Part shown: piece by piece, positions 1 through 6,499 of the stretch
Layout of the letters: each line of letters opens with the position of its first letter
Position numbering within the stretch: the first letter of the stretch is position 1
DNA from: Persephonella sp.
Lineage (GTDB): Bacteria; Aquificota; Aquificia; Aquificales; Hydrogenothermaceae
DNA length: 9,908 nucleotides
Reading direction: 5' to 3'
NCBI GenBank assembly: GCA_027081375.1
Contig: JALWKR010000290.1
Coordinates: 1 to 9,908, forward strand
Program-made: the position numbers and the translations under genes
Notes under the pieces: generated by a model
Told to the model about the DNA's origin: nothing
The model's database searches: none
Seen by the model: only the letters and a program-made list of their open reading frames with translations

Positions 1-212
1 TCTTTTCTATAACATGTTTCAATAATTTCCTCTGCTTTCTTTTCAACTTCTTTTGTATAACCATTTTCTATTATTTTTAAAATATCTTCAGGTAAATCAG
101 CCTTTCCTGTAAGTATCTCTTCAGGAGAAGAATATAATTCTAACAGTTTCTTTAATGTTTTATTCCCAAGACCTTTAATAAGAGTTAAAGATATAAAATC
201 CTTTTCTATCAA
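1..212 (-). CDS. dprA: DprA/Smf-like DNA processing protein, N-terminal part (runs off left edge)
   Basis: This open reading frame on the minus strand has no stop through to the window edge (about 70 codons visible). The translation contains LTLIKGLGNKTLKKLLELYS at about residues 8-27, followed by SPEEIL. This is the helix-hairpin-helix style opening (LxLIPGIGxxxxxxLLxxFGSPEEIL) found at the N terminus of DprA/Smf proteins. DprA loads RecA on single-stranded DNA during natural transformation in the cytoplasm. The Rossmann-like DNA-binding domain that would settle the assignment lies outside the window. The start is taken as TTG at 212-210. An in-frame stop lies three codons upstream, and there is no in-frame ATG in the visible part. 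No good Shine-Dalgarno precedes it. A TATAAA-like -10 box on the minus strand (247-242) lies about 30 nt upstream, so the gene may have its own promoter and a short leader. The family call rests on the N-terminal region alone. Confidence 0.66.
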   Translation of the reverse strand, partial: MIEKDFISLTLIKGLGNKTLKKLLELYSSPEEILTGKADLPEDILKIIENGYTKEVEKKAEEIIETCYRK

Positions 213-273
213 CCAAAATTAACCACGGATTTTTTGAATGGTTTATAATCTTGCAATATAAATACCAAAGAGG

Positions 274-293
274 AAGGAAGGACCCCCTTCCTT
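274..293 (-). terminator. Strong GC-rich hairpin downstream of the DUF302 gene, probable (possibly bidirectional) terminator
   Basis: A perfect 8-bp stem, AAGGAAGG (274-281) with CCTTCCTT (286-293), encloses a 4-nt loop. It lies 9 nt beyond the stop codon of the minus-strand DUF302 gene and before the minus-strand dprA-like gene, the right place for a terminator between them. Read on the minus strand, the sequence after the stem is only moderately T-rich (CCTCTTTGGTATTT). Read on the plus strand, it is followed by a better T tract (AAATATTTTTTATT), although no plus-strand gene lies to its left in the window. Termination is inferred from structure and position. Confidence 0.6.
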
Positions 294-302
294 AAATATT
301 TT

Positions 303-800
303 TTATTCATAAGGAGTATATTTGCTTTTTTTGAACTTTGCAGCTGTTCTGTTTAGGATATCTATCATTTCTTCTTTTACTTTTAACATAAATTTTTCAA
401 AGTTTTTATCTTTAGGAGCATAAATTTTTGAAAATTCTGATACATCTTCTACGAGAACTTTTACACTATTTTTTTCTGTAAATATAGACATTTTACACGG
501 AATTATTATTCCTATTGGTTTAAATAGTTCAACACCTTTTTTTAGGTATTTGCTTTTACATAGAAGATGAGTTTTATAGAATGTTTTTAAACTAGCTGTT
601 TTATCCACATTAATTGTATGAATTACATCCCATTTGTGATTTGTAATTTCTTCTATTAGTTTTGCATTAACAGCTTTTGGAGAAACTCCCTTTACAGTAA
701 TGTAATAATAACCTTTTTCATACTGAACAAAATCCTCATATCCAACAGCTTTTAAAGAGAAAACTGTAAAGAAAATAAGTAAAGCTTTGAAAAATCTCAT
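303..800 (-). CDS. Secreted DUF302-domain protein
   Basis: This is a 165-residue protein. Residues 1-20 form a hydrophobic signal peptide (MRFFKALLIFFTVFSL, then KAVG), so the mature protein is probably periplasmic or surface-exposed. The rest matches the DUF302 pattern. A 'KxWxVIxxINV' strand-helix unit lies near residues 54-65, a CKSKYLKKGVELFKPIGIII segment spans about 82-101, and the family's Pro-Cys pair falls in IIPCKMSIF at about 100-108. A charged C-terminal helix follows. The biochemical role of DUF302 proteins is not established, so no function is assigned. They are common in sulfur- and metal-rich habitats, often as small exported proteins. The start is secure: a near-perfect Shine-Dalgarno lies 7 nt before the ATG. 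The gene is transcribed divergently from the polysaccharide operon, and nothing in the sequence shows that it works with it. Confidence 0.8.
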   Translation of the reverse strand: MRFFKALLIFFTVFSLKAVGYEDFVQYEKGYYYITVKGVSPKAVNAKLIEEITNHKWDVIHTINVDKTASLKTFYKTHLLCKSKYLKKGVELFKPIGIIIPCKMSIFTEKNSVKVLVEDVSEFSKIYAPKDKNFEKFMLKVKEEMIDILNRTAAKFKKSKYTPYE

Positions 801-807
801 TTTTATT

Positions 808-816
808 ACCTCCTTT
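808..816 (-). promoter_or_regulatory. Strong Shine-Dalgarno of the DUF302 gene
   Basis: On the minus strand the sequence AAAGGAGGT ends 7 nt before the ATG at 800. It matches the anti-Shine-Dalgarno almost perfectly and fixes the start. It is the strongest ribosome binding site in the window and contrasts with the poor site of the divergent gene at 1019. Confidence 0.85.
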
Positions 817-823
817 TTAGCTT

Positions 824-863
824 ATATAAGTTTAAATATAAAAATATGTCTAATATATGTCTA
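824..863 (-). promoter_or_regulatory. Candidate sigma70-type promoter(s) for the DUF302 gene
   Basis: On the minus strand TAGACA (863-858) is separated by exactly 17 nt from TATATT (840-835). A second TAGACA (852-847) is separated by 17 nt from TTATAT (829-824). Either pair would give a short leader before the ATG at 800. Both -35 boxes fall inside the 9-bp direct repeats described separately. The region is so AT-rich that -10-like hexamers occur by chance, so which pair is used is not decided. Confidence 0.35.
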
Positions 864-873
864 TATATTTCTA
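844..873. repeat. Three phased direct repeats (ATATGTCTA) in the divergent intergenic region
   Basis: ATATGTCTA occurs perfectly at 844-852 and 855-863, and with one mismatch (ATATTTCTA) at 865-873. The repeat starts are 11 and 10 bp apart, about one helical turn, so all three copies would face the same side of the DNA. They overlap the candidate -35 boxes of the DUF302 gene and sit about 150-175 bp upstream of the polysaccharide operon. This is the arrangement expected of an operator for a direct-repeat-binding regulator, but local AT richness makes chance similarity possible. Confidence 0.4.
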
Positions 874-888
874 TCTATGTAAAACTTT

Positions 889-916
889 TTTTCACTTAAA
901 AGCTTTGTCATATAAA
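889..916 (+). promoter_or_regulatory. Weak candidate promoter for the polysaccharide operon
   Basis: TTTTCA (889-894) is followed after 16 nt by TATAAA (911-916). Transcription from here would give a leader of about 100 nt before the ATG at 1019. Another option is TTGATA (944-949) with TGGAAT (967-972) after 17 nt, which has a poorer -10. Neither is strong. The operon must have a promoter somewhere in 820-1018, because the upstream gene points the other way. Apart from these boxes, the phased repeats at 844-873 and a TTTTGCAAAA palindrome at 976-985, I see nothing else in this 218-bp intergenic region. Confidence 0.2.
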
Positions 917-1018
917 TTTACATATCTGTTCAAAGATAAGTTATTGATAAAAATGAAGAAAATTTTTGGAATTATTTTTGCAAAAGTGTAAAGCAAAATT
1001 TGGTTAGCGGTTAGAAAA

Positions 1019-2203
1019 ATGAACGCAAAAAATTTTTACAACCTAAAAAAAATAATGATTCTAACAGGTTTGATAACTTTTTTTTCTTCAAGCTGGATGT
1101 TTGTAAAACAGTTTAACTTAGGAAGTTTAGGAAACGAGTTTATATACGGTATAACGTTCTTTTTATCTGGTTTTTTCCTATTTCTAATAATTGGATATTT
1201 CTCTAAAGAAAGATTATTTACCGATCTAATAGAAAAATCTCATGCAATTCATACAAATGTTACTCCTAGAATTGGAGGCTTAGGAATATTTCTATCTATT
1301 TTTATAGTTTCCCTTCTTTTTTTCTATCAGCAAAAAGAAATTCTCTTTTTCATTGCTGCTTCAACAATTGTTTTTATTATTGGTTTATTTGAAGATTACA
1401 CTCAGGAACTTCCTCCAATATTAAGACTTATAATGCTCTCAATTCCTGTTATGTATATACTTGTTGTCTTAAACGGTATTGTTTACGACCTTTACTACGT
1501 TCAGTTATATTTCCCTATAGCCCTAATATTTACCATATTTGCAGTAATAGGCTTTATTAATGCTATTAACATTATTGATGGATTAAATGGACTTTCTTCA
1601 GGTATAGCTCTTATAGGATTTTTGTTTATATATGCTGCTGCTCAAAACTCTACTATAGAGAATTTAGCTGCTTTATTTTTCTTTGCTACACTGGCATTCT
1701 TTATTATAAATATAACCACAGGAAAAATATTCTTAGGGGATGGAGGTTCCTATCTTCTTGGTTTTTCCCTTGGAGAGTTAGCAGTATTACTATCTAATGA
1801 ACCTTATGCATCTGCATGGTACCCCTTTGCCCTCCTTATATATCCTGTTTGGGAAGTTCTTTTCTCAATCTTAAGAAGAAAAAAACAGGGAAAAGGTATT
1901 ATGCAGGCAGACAGGCTACATCTTCATACTCTTTTATACTATAGAGTGTTTAGATATCTAGTAAAAAATCCTGTAAAGGCTAACTCTTTAGCATCTTTAT
2001 CTATTTTAAGTGTTATTTTCGCATTTGATTTATTTGTGTATTTAGAAAGAGATAATACTTATATTCTTACTGCATATACATTACTATTTATTCTTCTTTA
2101 CGTTGTTATTTACAAGTCTATACTTCACTTTAAGCTAGGAAAACTCTTCTTAAAACATAAGAAGAAAACTTATATAAAAGCAATGGGGGAGATGGAATCA
2201 TGA
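1019..2203 (+). CDS. WecA/MraY-family polyprenyl-phosphate sugar-1-phosphate transferase
   Basis: This integral membrane enzyme of the polyprenyl-phosphate HexNAc-1-phosphate transferase family (glycosyltransferase 4) would start glycan assembly by moving a HexNAc-1-phosphate from a UDP-sugar to undecaprenyl phosphate. At 394 residues it has about ten hydrophobic segments. Motifs in order are TPRIGGLGIF (82-91), GLFEDY (122-127, the Mg-binding acidic pair, ED rather than DD as in many proteobacterial-type WecA relatives), NAINIIDGLNGL (181-192), FLGDGGSYLLGF (238-249) and the cytoplasmic loop DRLHLHTLLYYR (298-309). This set fits the WecA-like group rather than MraY itself. The ATG at 1019 has no clear Shine-Dalgarno. 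An in-frame stop lies about ten codons upstream, and the only nearby alternative, Met13, is no better supported. It is the first gene of the operon, and its stop overlaps the next start as ATGA. The sugar it transfers cannot be read from the sequence. Confidence 0.87.
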   Translation: MNAKNFYNLKKIMILTGLITFFSSSWMFVKQFNLGSLGNEFIYGITFFLSGFFLFLIIGYFSKERLFTDLIEKSHAIHTNVTPRIGGLGIFLSIFIVSLLFFYQQKEILFFIAASTIVFIIGLFEDYTQELPPILRLIMLSIPVMYILVVLNGIVYDLYYVQLYFPIALIFTIFAVIGFINAINIIDGLNGLSSGIALIGFLFIYAAAQNSTIENLAALFFFATLAFFIINITTGKIFLGDGGSYLLGFSLGELAVLLSNEPYASAWYPFALLIYPVWEVLFSILRRKKQGKGIMQADRLHLHTLLYYRVFRYLVKNPVKANSLASLSILSVIFAFDLFVYLERDNTYILTAYTLLFILLYVVIYKSILHFKLGKLFLKHKKKTYIKAMGEMES

Positions 2204-2934
2204 AGTTTCTAAGTATTTTAGTTTTTTTACTCTCTTTTTTACTAATATCCTGTGCTGAAAAAACTAGTGTAAAAACTACAGACAGAAATGTAATAGAGAT
2301 TTACAACAAAAAAACAGAAAAAAAAGAGTACAGAATAAAGCCAGGGGACAGAATTGAAATTCTCTTTTACAGACATCCAGAGCTAAGCACAAAAACAGAT
2401 CAGAATATAAATCAAGAAGATAGAGGTATTTTAGTAAATAAAAGAGGAGAAATCATCCTTCCTTTAATTGGCAGTGTAAAAGTTGCAGGTTTAACAGAAA
2501 GAGAACTGGAACAGTTGTTGCAGAAAAGATATCAAAAGTATATAAAAAAACCTCATCTTTACTTAGAGGTTACAAATAAAAGACTTTATGTTGTAGGGGA
2601 GGTAAAAAATCCAGGAGTCGTATATGTAAAAGATAACAAAATAACCCTTATAGAAGCTTTATCAAAAGCAGGAGATATAACAGACTTTGGAAAAAGAAGA
2701 GAAATATACGTTCTAAGGGGAGGATTAAAAAATCCTGAAGTTATAAAGATTTCTGTAGAAAAACCAGAAGATTTAACTTTGGCAAATATAAAACTAGAGC
2801 CTGAAGATATAGTTTATGTGCCTCCAAACAAAATAAAAAATATGAACCTAGCTATAAACGGAGTTCTTCCTCTTGTAAATCTTGTAGGAGGAATTCTTGG
2901 TTCATTAGTTGATGTTAAGTACTTAAGTGAATAA
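2200..2934 (+). CDS. Wza-like outer-membrane polysaccharide export lipoprotein
   Basis: This 244-residue member of the Wza/Poly_export family is expected to form an outer-membrane channel for exported polysaccharide. It has a lipoprotein signal peptide with the lipobox LISC and Cys18 as the probable lipidated residue. The polysaccharide-export domain starts at YRIKPGDRIEI (44-54). A single SLBB-type domain follows at about residues 127-180, containing VVGEVKNPGVVYV and LIEALSKAGDI. The C terminus has a short hydrophobic stretch (INGVLPLVNLVGGILGSL, about 219-236) that probably stands in for the membrane-crossing helix of the larger Wza. E. coli Wza is about 380 residues with more SLBB repeats, so this is the short form. 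Translation is probably coupled to the upstream gene through a 4-nt ATGA overlap, with GGGGGAGATGG just before it. The Wzz/Wzc-like partner is encoded 14 nt downstream. Confidence 0.88.
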   Translation: MKFLSILVFLLSFLLISCAEKTSVKTTDRNVIEIYNKKTEKKEYRIKPGDRIEILFYRHPELSTKTDQNINQEDRGILVNKRGEIILPLIGSVKVAGLTERELEQLLQKRYQKYIKKPHLYLEVTNKRLYVVGEVKNPGVVYVKDNKITLIEALSKAGDITDFGKRREIYVLRGGLKNPEVIKISVEKPEDLTLANIKLEPEDIVYVPPNKIKNMNLAINGVLPLVNLVGGILGSLVDVKYLSE

Positions 2935-2941
2935 GGGGAGA
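2935..2941 (+). promoter_or_regulatory. Ribosome binding site that sets the start of the Wzc-like gene at ATG 2949
   Basis: GGGGAGA lies 7-8 nt before the ATG at 2949 but directly against an in-frame TTG at 2943. Normal spacing therefore favours the ATG, which removes two residues from the longest possible reading frame. Confidence 0.7.
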
Positions 2942-2948
2942 GTTGGTT

Positions 2949-5606
2949 ATGAGAAATGAAAGAGAATACAGATACACTTCAGAAGATGAGATAAAAGATT
3001 TTCTAAATCCAATAAAATCTCATAAGAAGGCTTTTGTAATCTTTACTTTTATATCTATTATATTTACAGTTTTTTACCTGTACACAGCAGAAAGGGTATA
3101 TAAAACAGACGCAAAAATAGAGATTATACCTACTCAACCTTCATCAAAAGAAGAAGTGTCTATCTCATCCACAGGTAAGACAAATATTGAAACAGAAATT
3201 GACAAAATTCTTTCACGAAAGCTTGTAAAAGAAAGTTTAGAAAGACTAGGAGAAAAGGTTAGATACTTTGAAGAAAAATTCTTAAAAGAAATAGAGCTTT
3301 ATAAAGATTCTCCTTTTAAGGTAATCATAGAAAGAATAAAAGATCAAAAAGCTTTCAGCTTTAAATTTGAGATAGAACCTGTTGATAAGAACAGTTTTGA
3401 GTTAAAAGTAAGCAGAGGTTTTCTGCAAAAGATAAAGGGATACGAAAAATATCCTTTTGAAAAAATATACAAGTTTGGAGAACCTATAAACTTAGGTTTT
3501 GCTGAGATAAAAGTAGAGAAAACAAAAGATTTTAAAGGAAGATATGCCTTTGAGTTTGTAAATATAGACAGCTATACTGACAGTGTAATTAGCAGATTAG
3601 ATGTCTCTAGAACCTCAAAATACTCAAATGTTTTAGAGATATCTTACGAAGATAATGTTCCTCAAAGGGCTAAAGACTTTGTAGATAATCTTATCTATTC
3701 CTATATAGAAGATTCAGCAAAAGGAAGAACAAAAGAAATAAAACAGAGATTAAAATTTATAAATACTCAGCTAGATATTGTTAGCAAGAACTTAAAAAAA
3801 TATGAAACTCTTTTAGAACAGTTTAAGAAAAAAAATAAAATCATAGATATATCTAGTGAAGCCAAGGTAACAATTCAAAAACTTAGTGAGTTTGATAAAC
3901 AGTATGCCCAGTTGTCTATTGAAGACAGAATTTTAAGAGATGTTTATAAGCAGGTTGTTTCAGGGGAAAATAAAAATATAAACCTTTATGGAATAAAAGA
4001 CCCTGTTTTAAATTCTCTTGTTCAAGAGTACAACAAACTAGTTGCCAAAAGAAATGCCCTTTTAACTGAGTACACAGAGTATCATCCTGATGTAGAAAAA
4101 GTAAATGCCCAGCTAGAAAAAATAAAAAGGAATATAGAAGTATCTGTTTTTAATCTTAAAAAAGAAGTAAGAGACAGATTAATAGGAACTAGAGCAGTAA
4201 TAGGAAAGTATGAGAGCTTTTTAAGATCTTTACCAGAAAAAGAAAAAGAGTACATAAGAATAAAGAGAAACTATGCTGTAAATGAGAAGATATACTCATA
4301 CCTTGTTCAAAAGAAACTTGAAGCGTCTTTAGCAGAAATCTCTGCTCTTGCAGGGGTTAGAATTATAGATGAAGCTTCACTACCAAAAGCTCCAATAAAA
4401 CCAAAGAAAAATATAATCCTCTTATTAGGAGCATTAATTGGATTTGTATTTGGCACTGCTTACGGATATATAAGGGATCTATTTGAAGATAAAGTCAAAT
4501 ACCTAAAAGAAGTTGAAAGACTTATTAATGCTCCAATTGTTGGAATAGTTCCTCACTTAAAGAAAAAGGATATAAAAAATATTCTAAATAGAATTAATAA
4601 TGGAAAACTTTTAAGAATTTTTAGAATACTTAAAGCTAATATCCAACTTCTTTTTAAAGAAACAAAAAAATCTCAGGTTATTCTAATAACTTCCCCTGAA
4701 GAAGAGGATGGAAAGGCGTTTATAAGTTCAAATTTAGGAGCTACATATGCATTAAGTTCTAGTAGTAAAGTTGTAGTTGTAGATTTAAACTTCTTTGATC
4801 CTAAGCTTCATATCTATTACAACAATATTTCCAATGAAGCAGGAATACTAGATATTCTCAAGAAAGACAGCTATGAAGACAAGGAACTTGAAAAACTTAT
4901 AGAAAAAAATGTTTTAGAAAAAGAGATATTAAATGCTGCTTTTAATGTTATAAAACAGGAAAAATCTAGAGAGGATGTAGATAGATTAGACTTGGAAGAA
5001 ATAGAAGGAATTTTAGATACGGTAATCAGAAAGATATTTAAAGAGTATTCTGATATTGATGAAATTGTAGAAAATATATATGAAAAAGTAGAAGAAGTTG
5101 TTGATAATCTCAAAGATAAACGTTTAGCAAGAAGACTTTATATAAGAATTACCAACGCTATTTCCTCAACAAAGAGAAGATTTTCAAGGGAAAAAATCCT
5201 TTCTGCAGAAAAAGAGAAAATATTTAGAGCTCAGATAAAGTATTCAATTAAAAAAGTTCCAGAAATAGAAAATCTGTATGTTATAACTGCAGGACACCTA
5301 GATAAAGAGGATGCTTTATTCTCTAAAAAACTTATTCTAACCTCAGAACTTCTAAAAAATATAATCAAAGAGCTTAAAAAAGAGTTTAAACATATTATCC
5401 TTAATGCTCCTTCTGTTCAGTCTGTTCCAGAAGTTTTCATGCTTATGAAAGAAGCAGACATCTCTCTTCTTGTCTTCAGAACTGAAAAAACAAGAAAAAC
5501 AATGATTAAAGAGATAGATAGAAAACTAGCAGAAATGGAATTAAGCAAAGTTGGAATTGTTGTTAACGACGTAAAAGAAGACAAAATAGAAGAGATTTTG
5601 GGGTGA
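2949..5606 (+). CDS. Wzz/Wzc-like polysaccharide co-polymerase with a degenerate BY-kinase domain
   Basis: This is an 885-residue inner-membrane protein (numbered from ATG 2949). Wzz-type co-polymerases set glycan chain length and link to Wza, and in Wzc a cytoplasmic tyrosine kinase controls assembly. In order there are TM1 (about 27-46), a large periplasmic part with coiled-coil helices (about 258-430), a proline-rich stretch (LPKAPIKPKK) before TM2 (about 488-509), then a P-loop kinase-like domain. The nucleotide-binding motifs are eroded. Walker A reads TSPEEEDGKAF (581-591), with the Lys kept (K589) but the following Ser/Thr replaced by Ala and the glycine pattern lost. Walker A' reads VVVVDLNFFDP, keeping D612 but with Asn where the second Asp is usual. 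Walker B reads IILNAPS, with N819 in place of the catalytic Asp of IIDTPP. A charged helical insert (about 642-766) lies between A' and B. The protein ends in EDKIEEILG with no tyrosine cluster. I infer a pseudokinase that retains the scaffold role. Confidence 0.85.
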   Translation: MRNEREYRYTSEDEIKDFLNPIKSHKKAFVIFTFISIIFTVFYLYTAERVYKTDAKIEIIPTQPSSKEEVSISSTGKTNIETEIDKILSRKLVKESLERLGEKVRYFEEKFLKEIELYKDSPFKVIIERIKDQKAFSFKFEIEPVDKNSFELKVSRGFLQKIKGYEKYPFEKIYKFGEPINLGFAEIKVEKTKDFKGRYAFEFVNIDSYTDSVISRLDVSRTSKYSNVLEISYEDNVPQRAKDFVDNLIYSYIEDSAKGRTKEIKQRLKFINTQLDIVSKNLKKYETLLEQFKKKNKIIDISSEAKVTIQKLSEFDKQYAQLSIEDRILRDVYKQVVSGENKNINLYGIKDPVLNSLVQEYNKLVAKRNALLTEYTEYHPDVEKVNAQLEKIKRNIEVSVFNLKKEVRDRLIGTRAVIGKYESFLRSLPEKEKEYIRIKRNYAVNEKIYSYLVQKKLEASLAEISALAGVRIIDEASLPKAPIKPKKNIILLLGALIGFVFGTAYGYIRDLFEDKVKYLKEVERLINAPIVGIVPHLKKKDIKNILNRINNGKLLRIFRILKANIQLLFKETKKSQVILITSPEEEDGKAFISSNLGATYALSSSSKVVVVDLNFFDPKLHIYYNNISNEAGILDILKKDSYEDKELEKLIEKNVLEKEILNAAFNVIKQEKSREDVDRLDLEEIEGILDTVIRKIFKEYSDIDEIVENIYEKVEEVVDNLKDKRLARRLYIRITNAISSTKRRFSREKILSAEKEKIFRAQIKYSIKKVPEIENLYVITAGHLDKEDALFSKKLILTSELLKNIIKELKKEFKHIILNAPSVQSVPEVFMLMKEADISLLVFRTEKTRKTMIKEIDRKLAEMELSKVGIVVNDVKEDKIEEILG

Positions 5607-5607
5607 T
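5600..5607 (+). promoter_or_regulatory. Ribosome binding site over the stop codon that favours ATG 5612 for the glycosyltransferase
   Basis: GGGGTGAT spans the stop codon of the upstream gene and matches the extended anti-Shine-Dalgarno complement (GGAGGTGAT). It is well placed for the ATG at 5612. The alternative GTG at 5603 lies inside this motif and would overlap the upstream stop by 4 nt, so I prefer the ATG. Confidence 0.65.
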
Positions 5608-5611
5608 AGCC

Positions 5612-6487
5612 ATGTATAAACCAAAGGTTAGTGTTGTTCTACCTACATACAACAGAGCACAGTATTTAGATAGAGCAATATCAAGTGTGCTAAATCAGAG
5701 CTTCTCAGACTTTGAGTTGATTATAGTAGATGACGCATCTACAGATGATACAGAAAAAGTTGTAAGTATGTTTAATGATGACAGAATTAAGTACATAAAA
5801 AATGAAAAAAATCTAGGGGGAGCAGGAGCAAGAAATATAGGTATAAAGCATGCAAAAGGAGATTTTATAGCTTTTCAGGACAGTGATGATGAGTGGCACC
5901 CAGAAAAATTAAAAGAGCAGATGGAAGTTTTTAAAAAAGCAGAACCAGACGTTGCTGTTGTTTACACTGCCTTTATAAGAAAAGTAGGAGATAAAGAGTT
6001 TATAGTCCCCCCTTCATCAGTAAAGAAAAAAGAAGGAAATATATACAGAGAACTTCTTTATCATGTAAATTTTGTTGGAACTCCAACTGCAGTAGTCAGG
6101 AAAAAAGCTATAGAAAAAGTAGGGGGATTTGACCAACGTTTTCCAAGACTTCAGGACTGGGATCTGTTTTTAAGACTTGCCAAAATTTACAAGTTTAAGT
6201 TTATTAGTAAGCCTCTTTTAACAGCTTACGATGTACCAGGAAATATATCCTCAAATATAGATTCTCTTATAAGAGCTTTAAGACTTCTACTAGGGAAACA
6301 TTATGAAGAGATAAGAAAAGACAGAAAGATTATAAGCAAGTTTTATCAAAGGATAGGAGAAGCTCTTTTAGAAGCAGGAAGAAAATCAGAAGGAAAAAAT
6401 TTTTTAATAAAGGCTTTTATAGCAGATCCACTAAATCCAAAGGTAGCTGTGAAAGCTTTAGCTTCTTTGTTTGGGAAAAAAGTATAA
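5612..6487 (+). CDS. Family 2 glycosyltransferase (GT-A fold)
   Basis: This is a 291-residue cytoplasmic or membrane-associated enzyme expected to add a sugar from a nucleotide donor to the lipid-linked oligosaccharide. The N-terminal domain is a classic GT2: VSVVLPTYNRAQYLDRAI (6-23), the nucleotide-binding ELIIVDDASTDDT (35-47), GGAGARNIGI (69-78) and the metal-binding DSDDEWHPEKL (90-100). The acceptor-side GGFDQRF ... LQDWDLFLRLA (171-190) follows, where D182 is in the position of the usual catalytic base (ED in most relatives, QD here). Residues after about 210 form a helical tail. It has no membrane segments, so it is a soluble-type GT2 rather than a synthase that also exports. Donor and acceptor cannot be predicted from the sequence. 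It is the only glycosyltransferase of the extending type in the window. The start is chosen at ATG 5612, 5 nt past the upstream stop. Confidence 0.88.
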   Translation: MYKPKVSVVLPTYNRAQYLDRAISSVLNQSFSDFELIIVDDASTDDTEKVVSMFNDDRIKYIKNEKNLGGAGARNIGIKHAKGDFIAFQDSDDEWHPEKLKEQMEVFKKAEPDVAVVYTAFIRKVGDKEFIVPPSSVKKKEGNIYRELLYHVNFVGTPTAVVRKKAIEKVGGFDQRFPRLQDWDLFLRLAKIYKFKFISKPLLTAYDVPGNISSNIDSLIRALRLLLGKHYEEIRKDRKIISKFYQRIGEALLEAGRKSEGKNFLIKAFIADPLNPKVAVKALASLFGKKV

Positions 6488-6499
6488 AGGGGGATAAAA

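Noticed and set aside
244..249. TATAAT on the plus strand as a promoter
   Set aside because: No -35 box lies at the right distance, and the nearest downstream gene is on the opposite strand, so it would only give an antisense transcript.
1002..1014. Resemblance of GGTTAGCGGTTAG to the ops element (GGCGGTAGC) recruited by RfaH in polysaccharide operons
   Set aside because: The order of bases does not match the ops consensus and there is no JUMPstart context or long leader. The likeness is superficial.
2943..2948. TTG at 2943 as the start of the Wzc-like protein
   Set aside because: It abuts the GGGGAGA site with almost no spacer, while ATG 2949 has normal spacing.
4871..5113. Minus-strand reading frame of 80 residues inside the Wzc-like gene
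   Set aside because: The translation is a Ser/Phe/Ile-rich low-complexity string, as expected for the antisense of a Glu/Lys-rich helical region. It has no Shine-Dalgarno and no recognisable domain.
5603..5611. GTG at 5603 as the start of the glycosyltransferase
   Set aside because: The GTG lies inside the GGGGTGAT ribosome binding site that serves ATG 5612. The GT2 domain begins only after the ATG in either case, so the longer form adds nothing.
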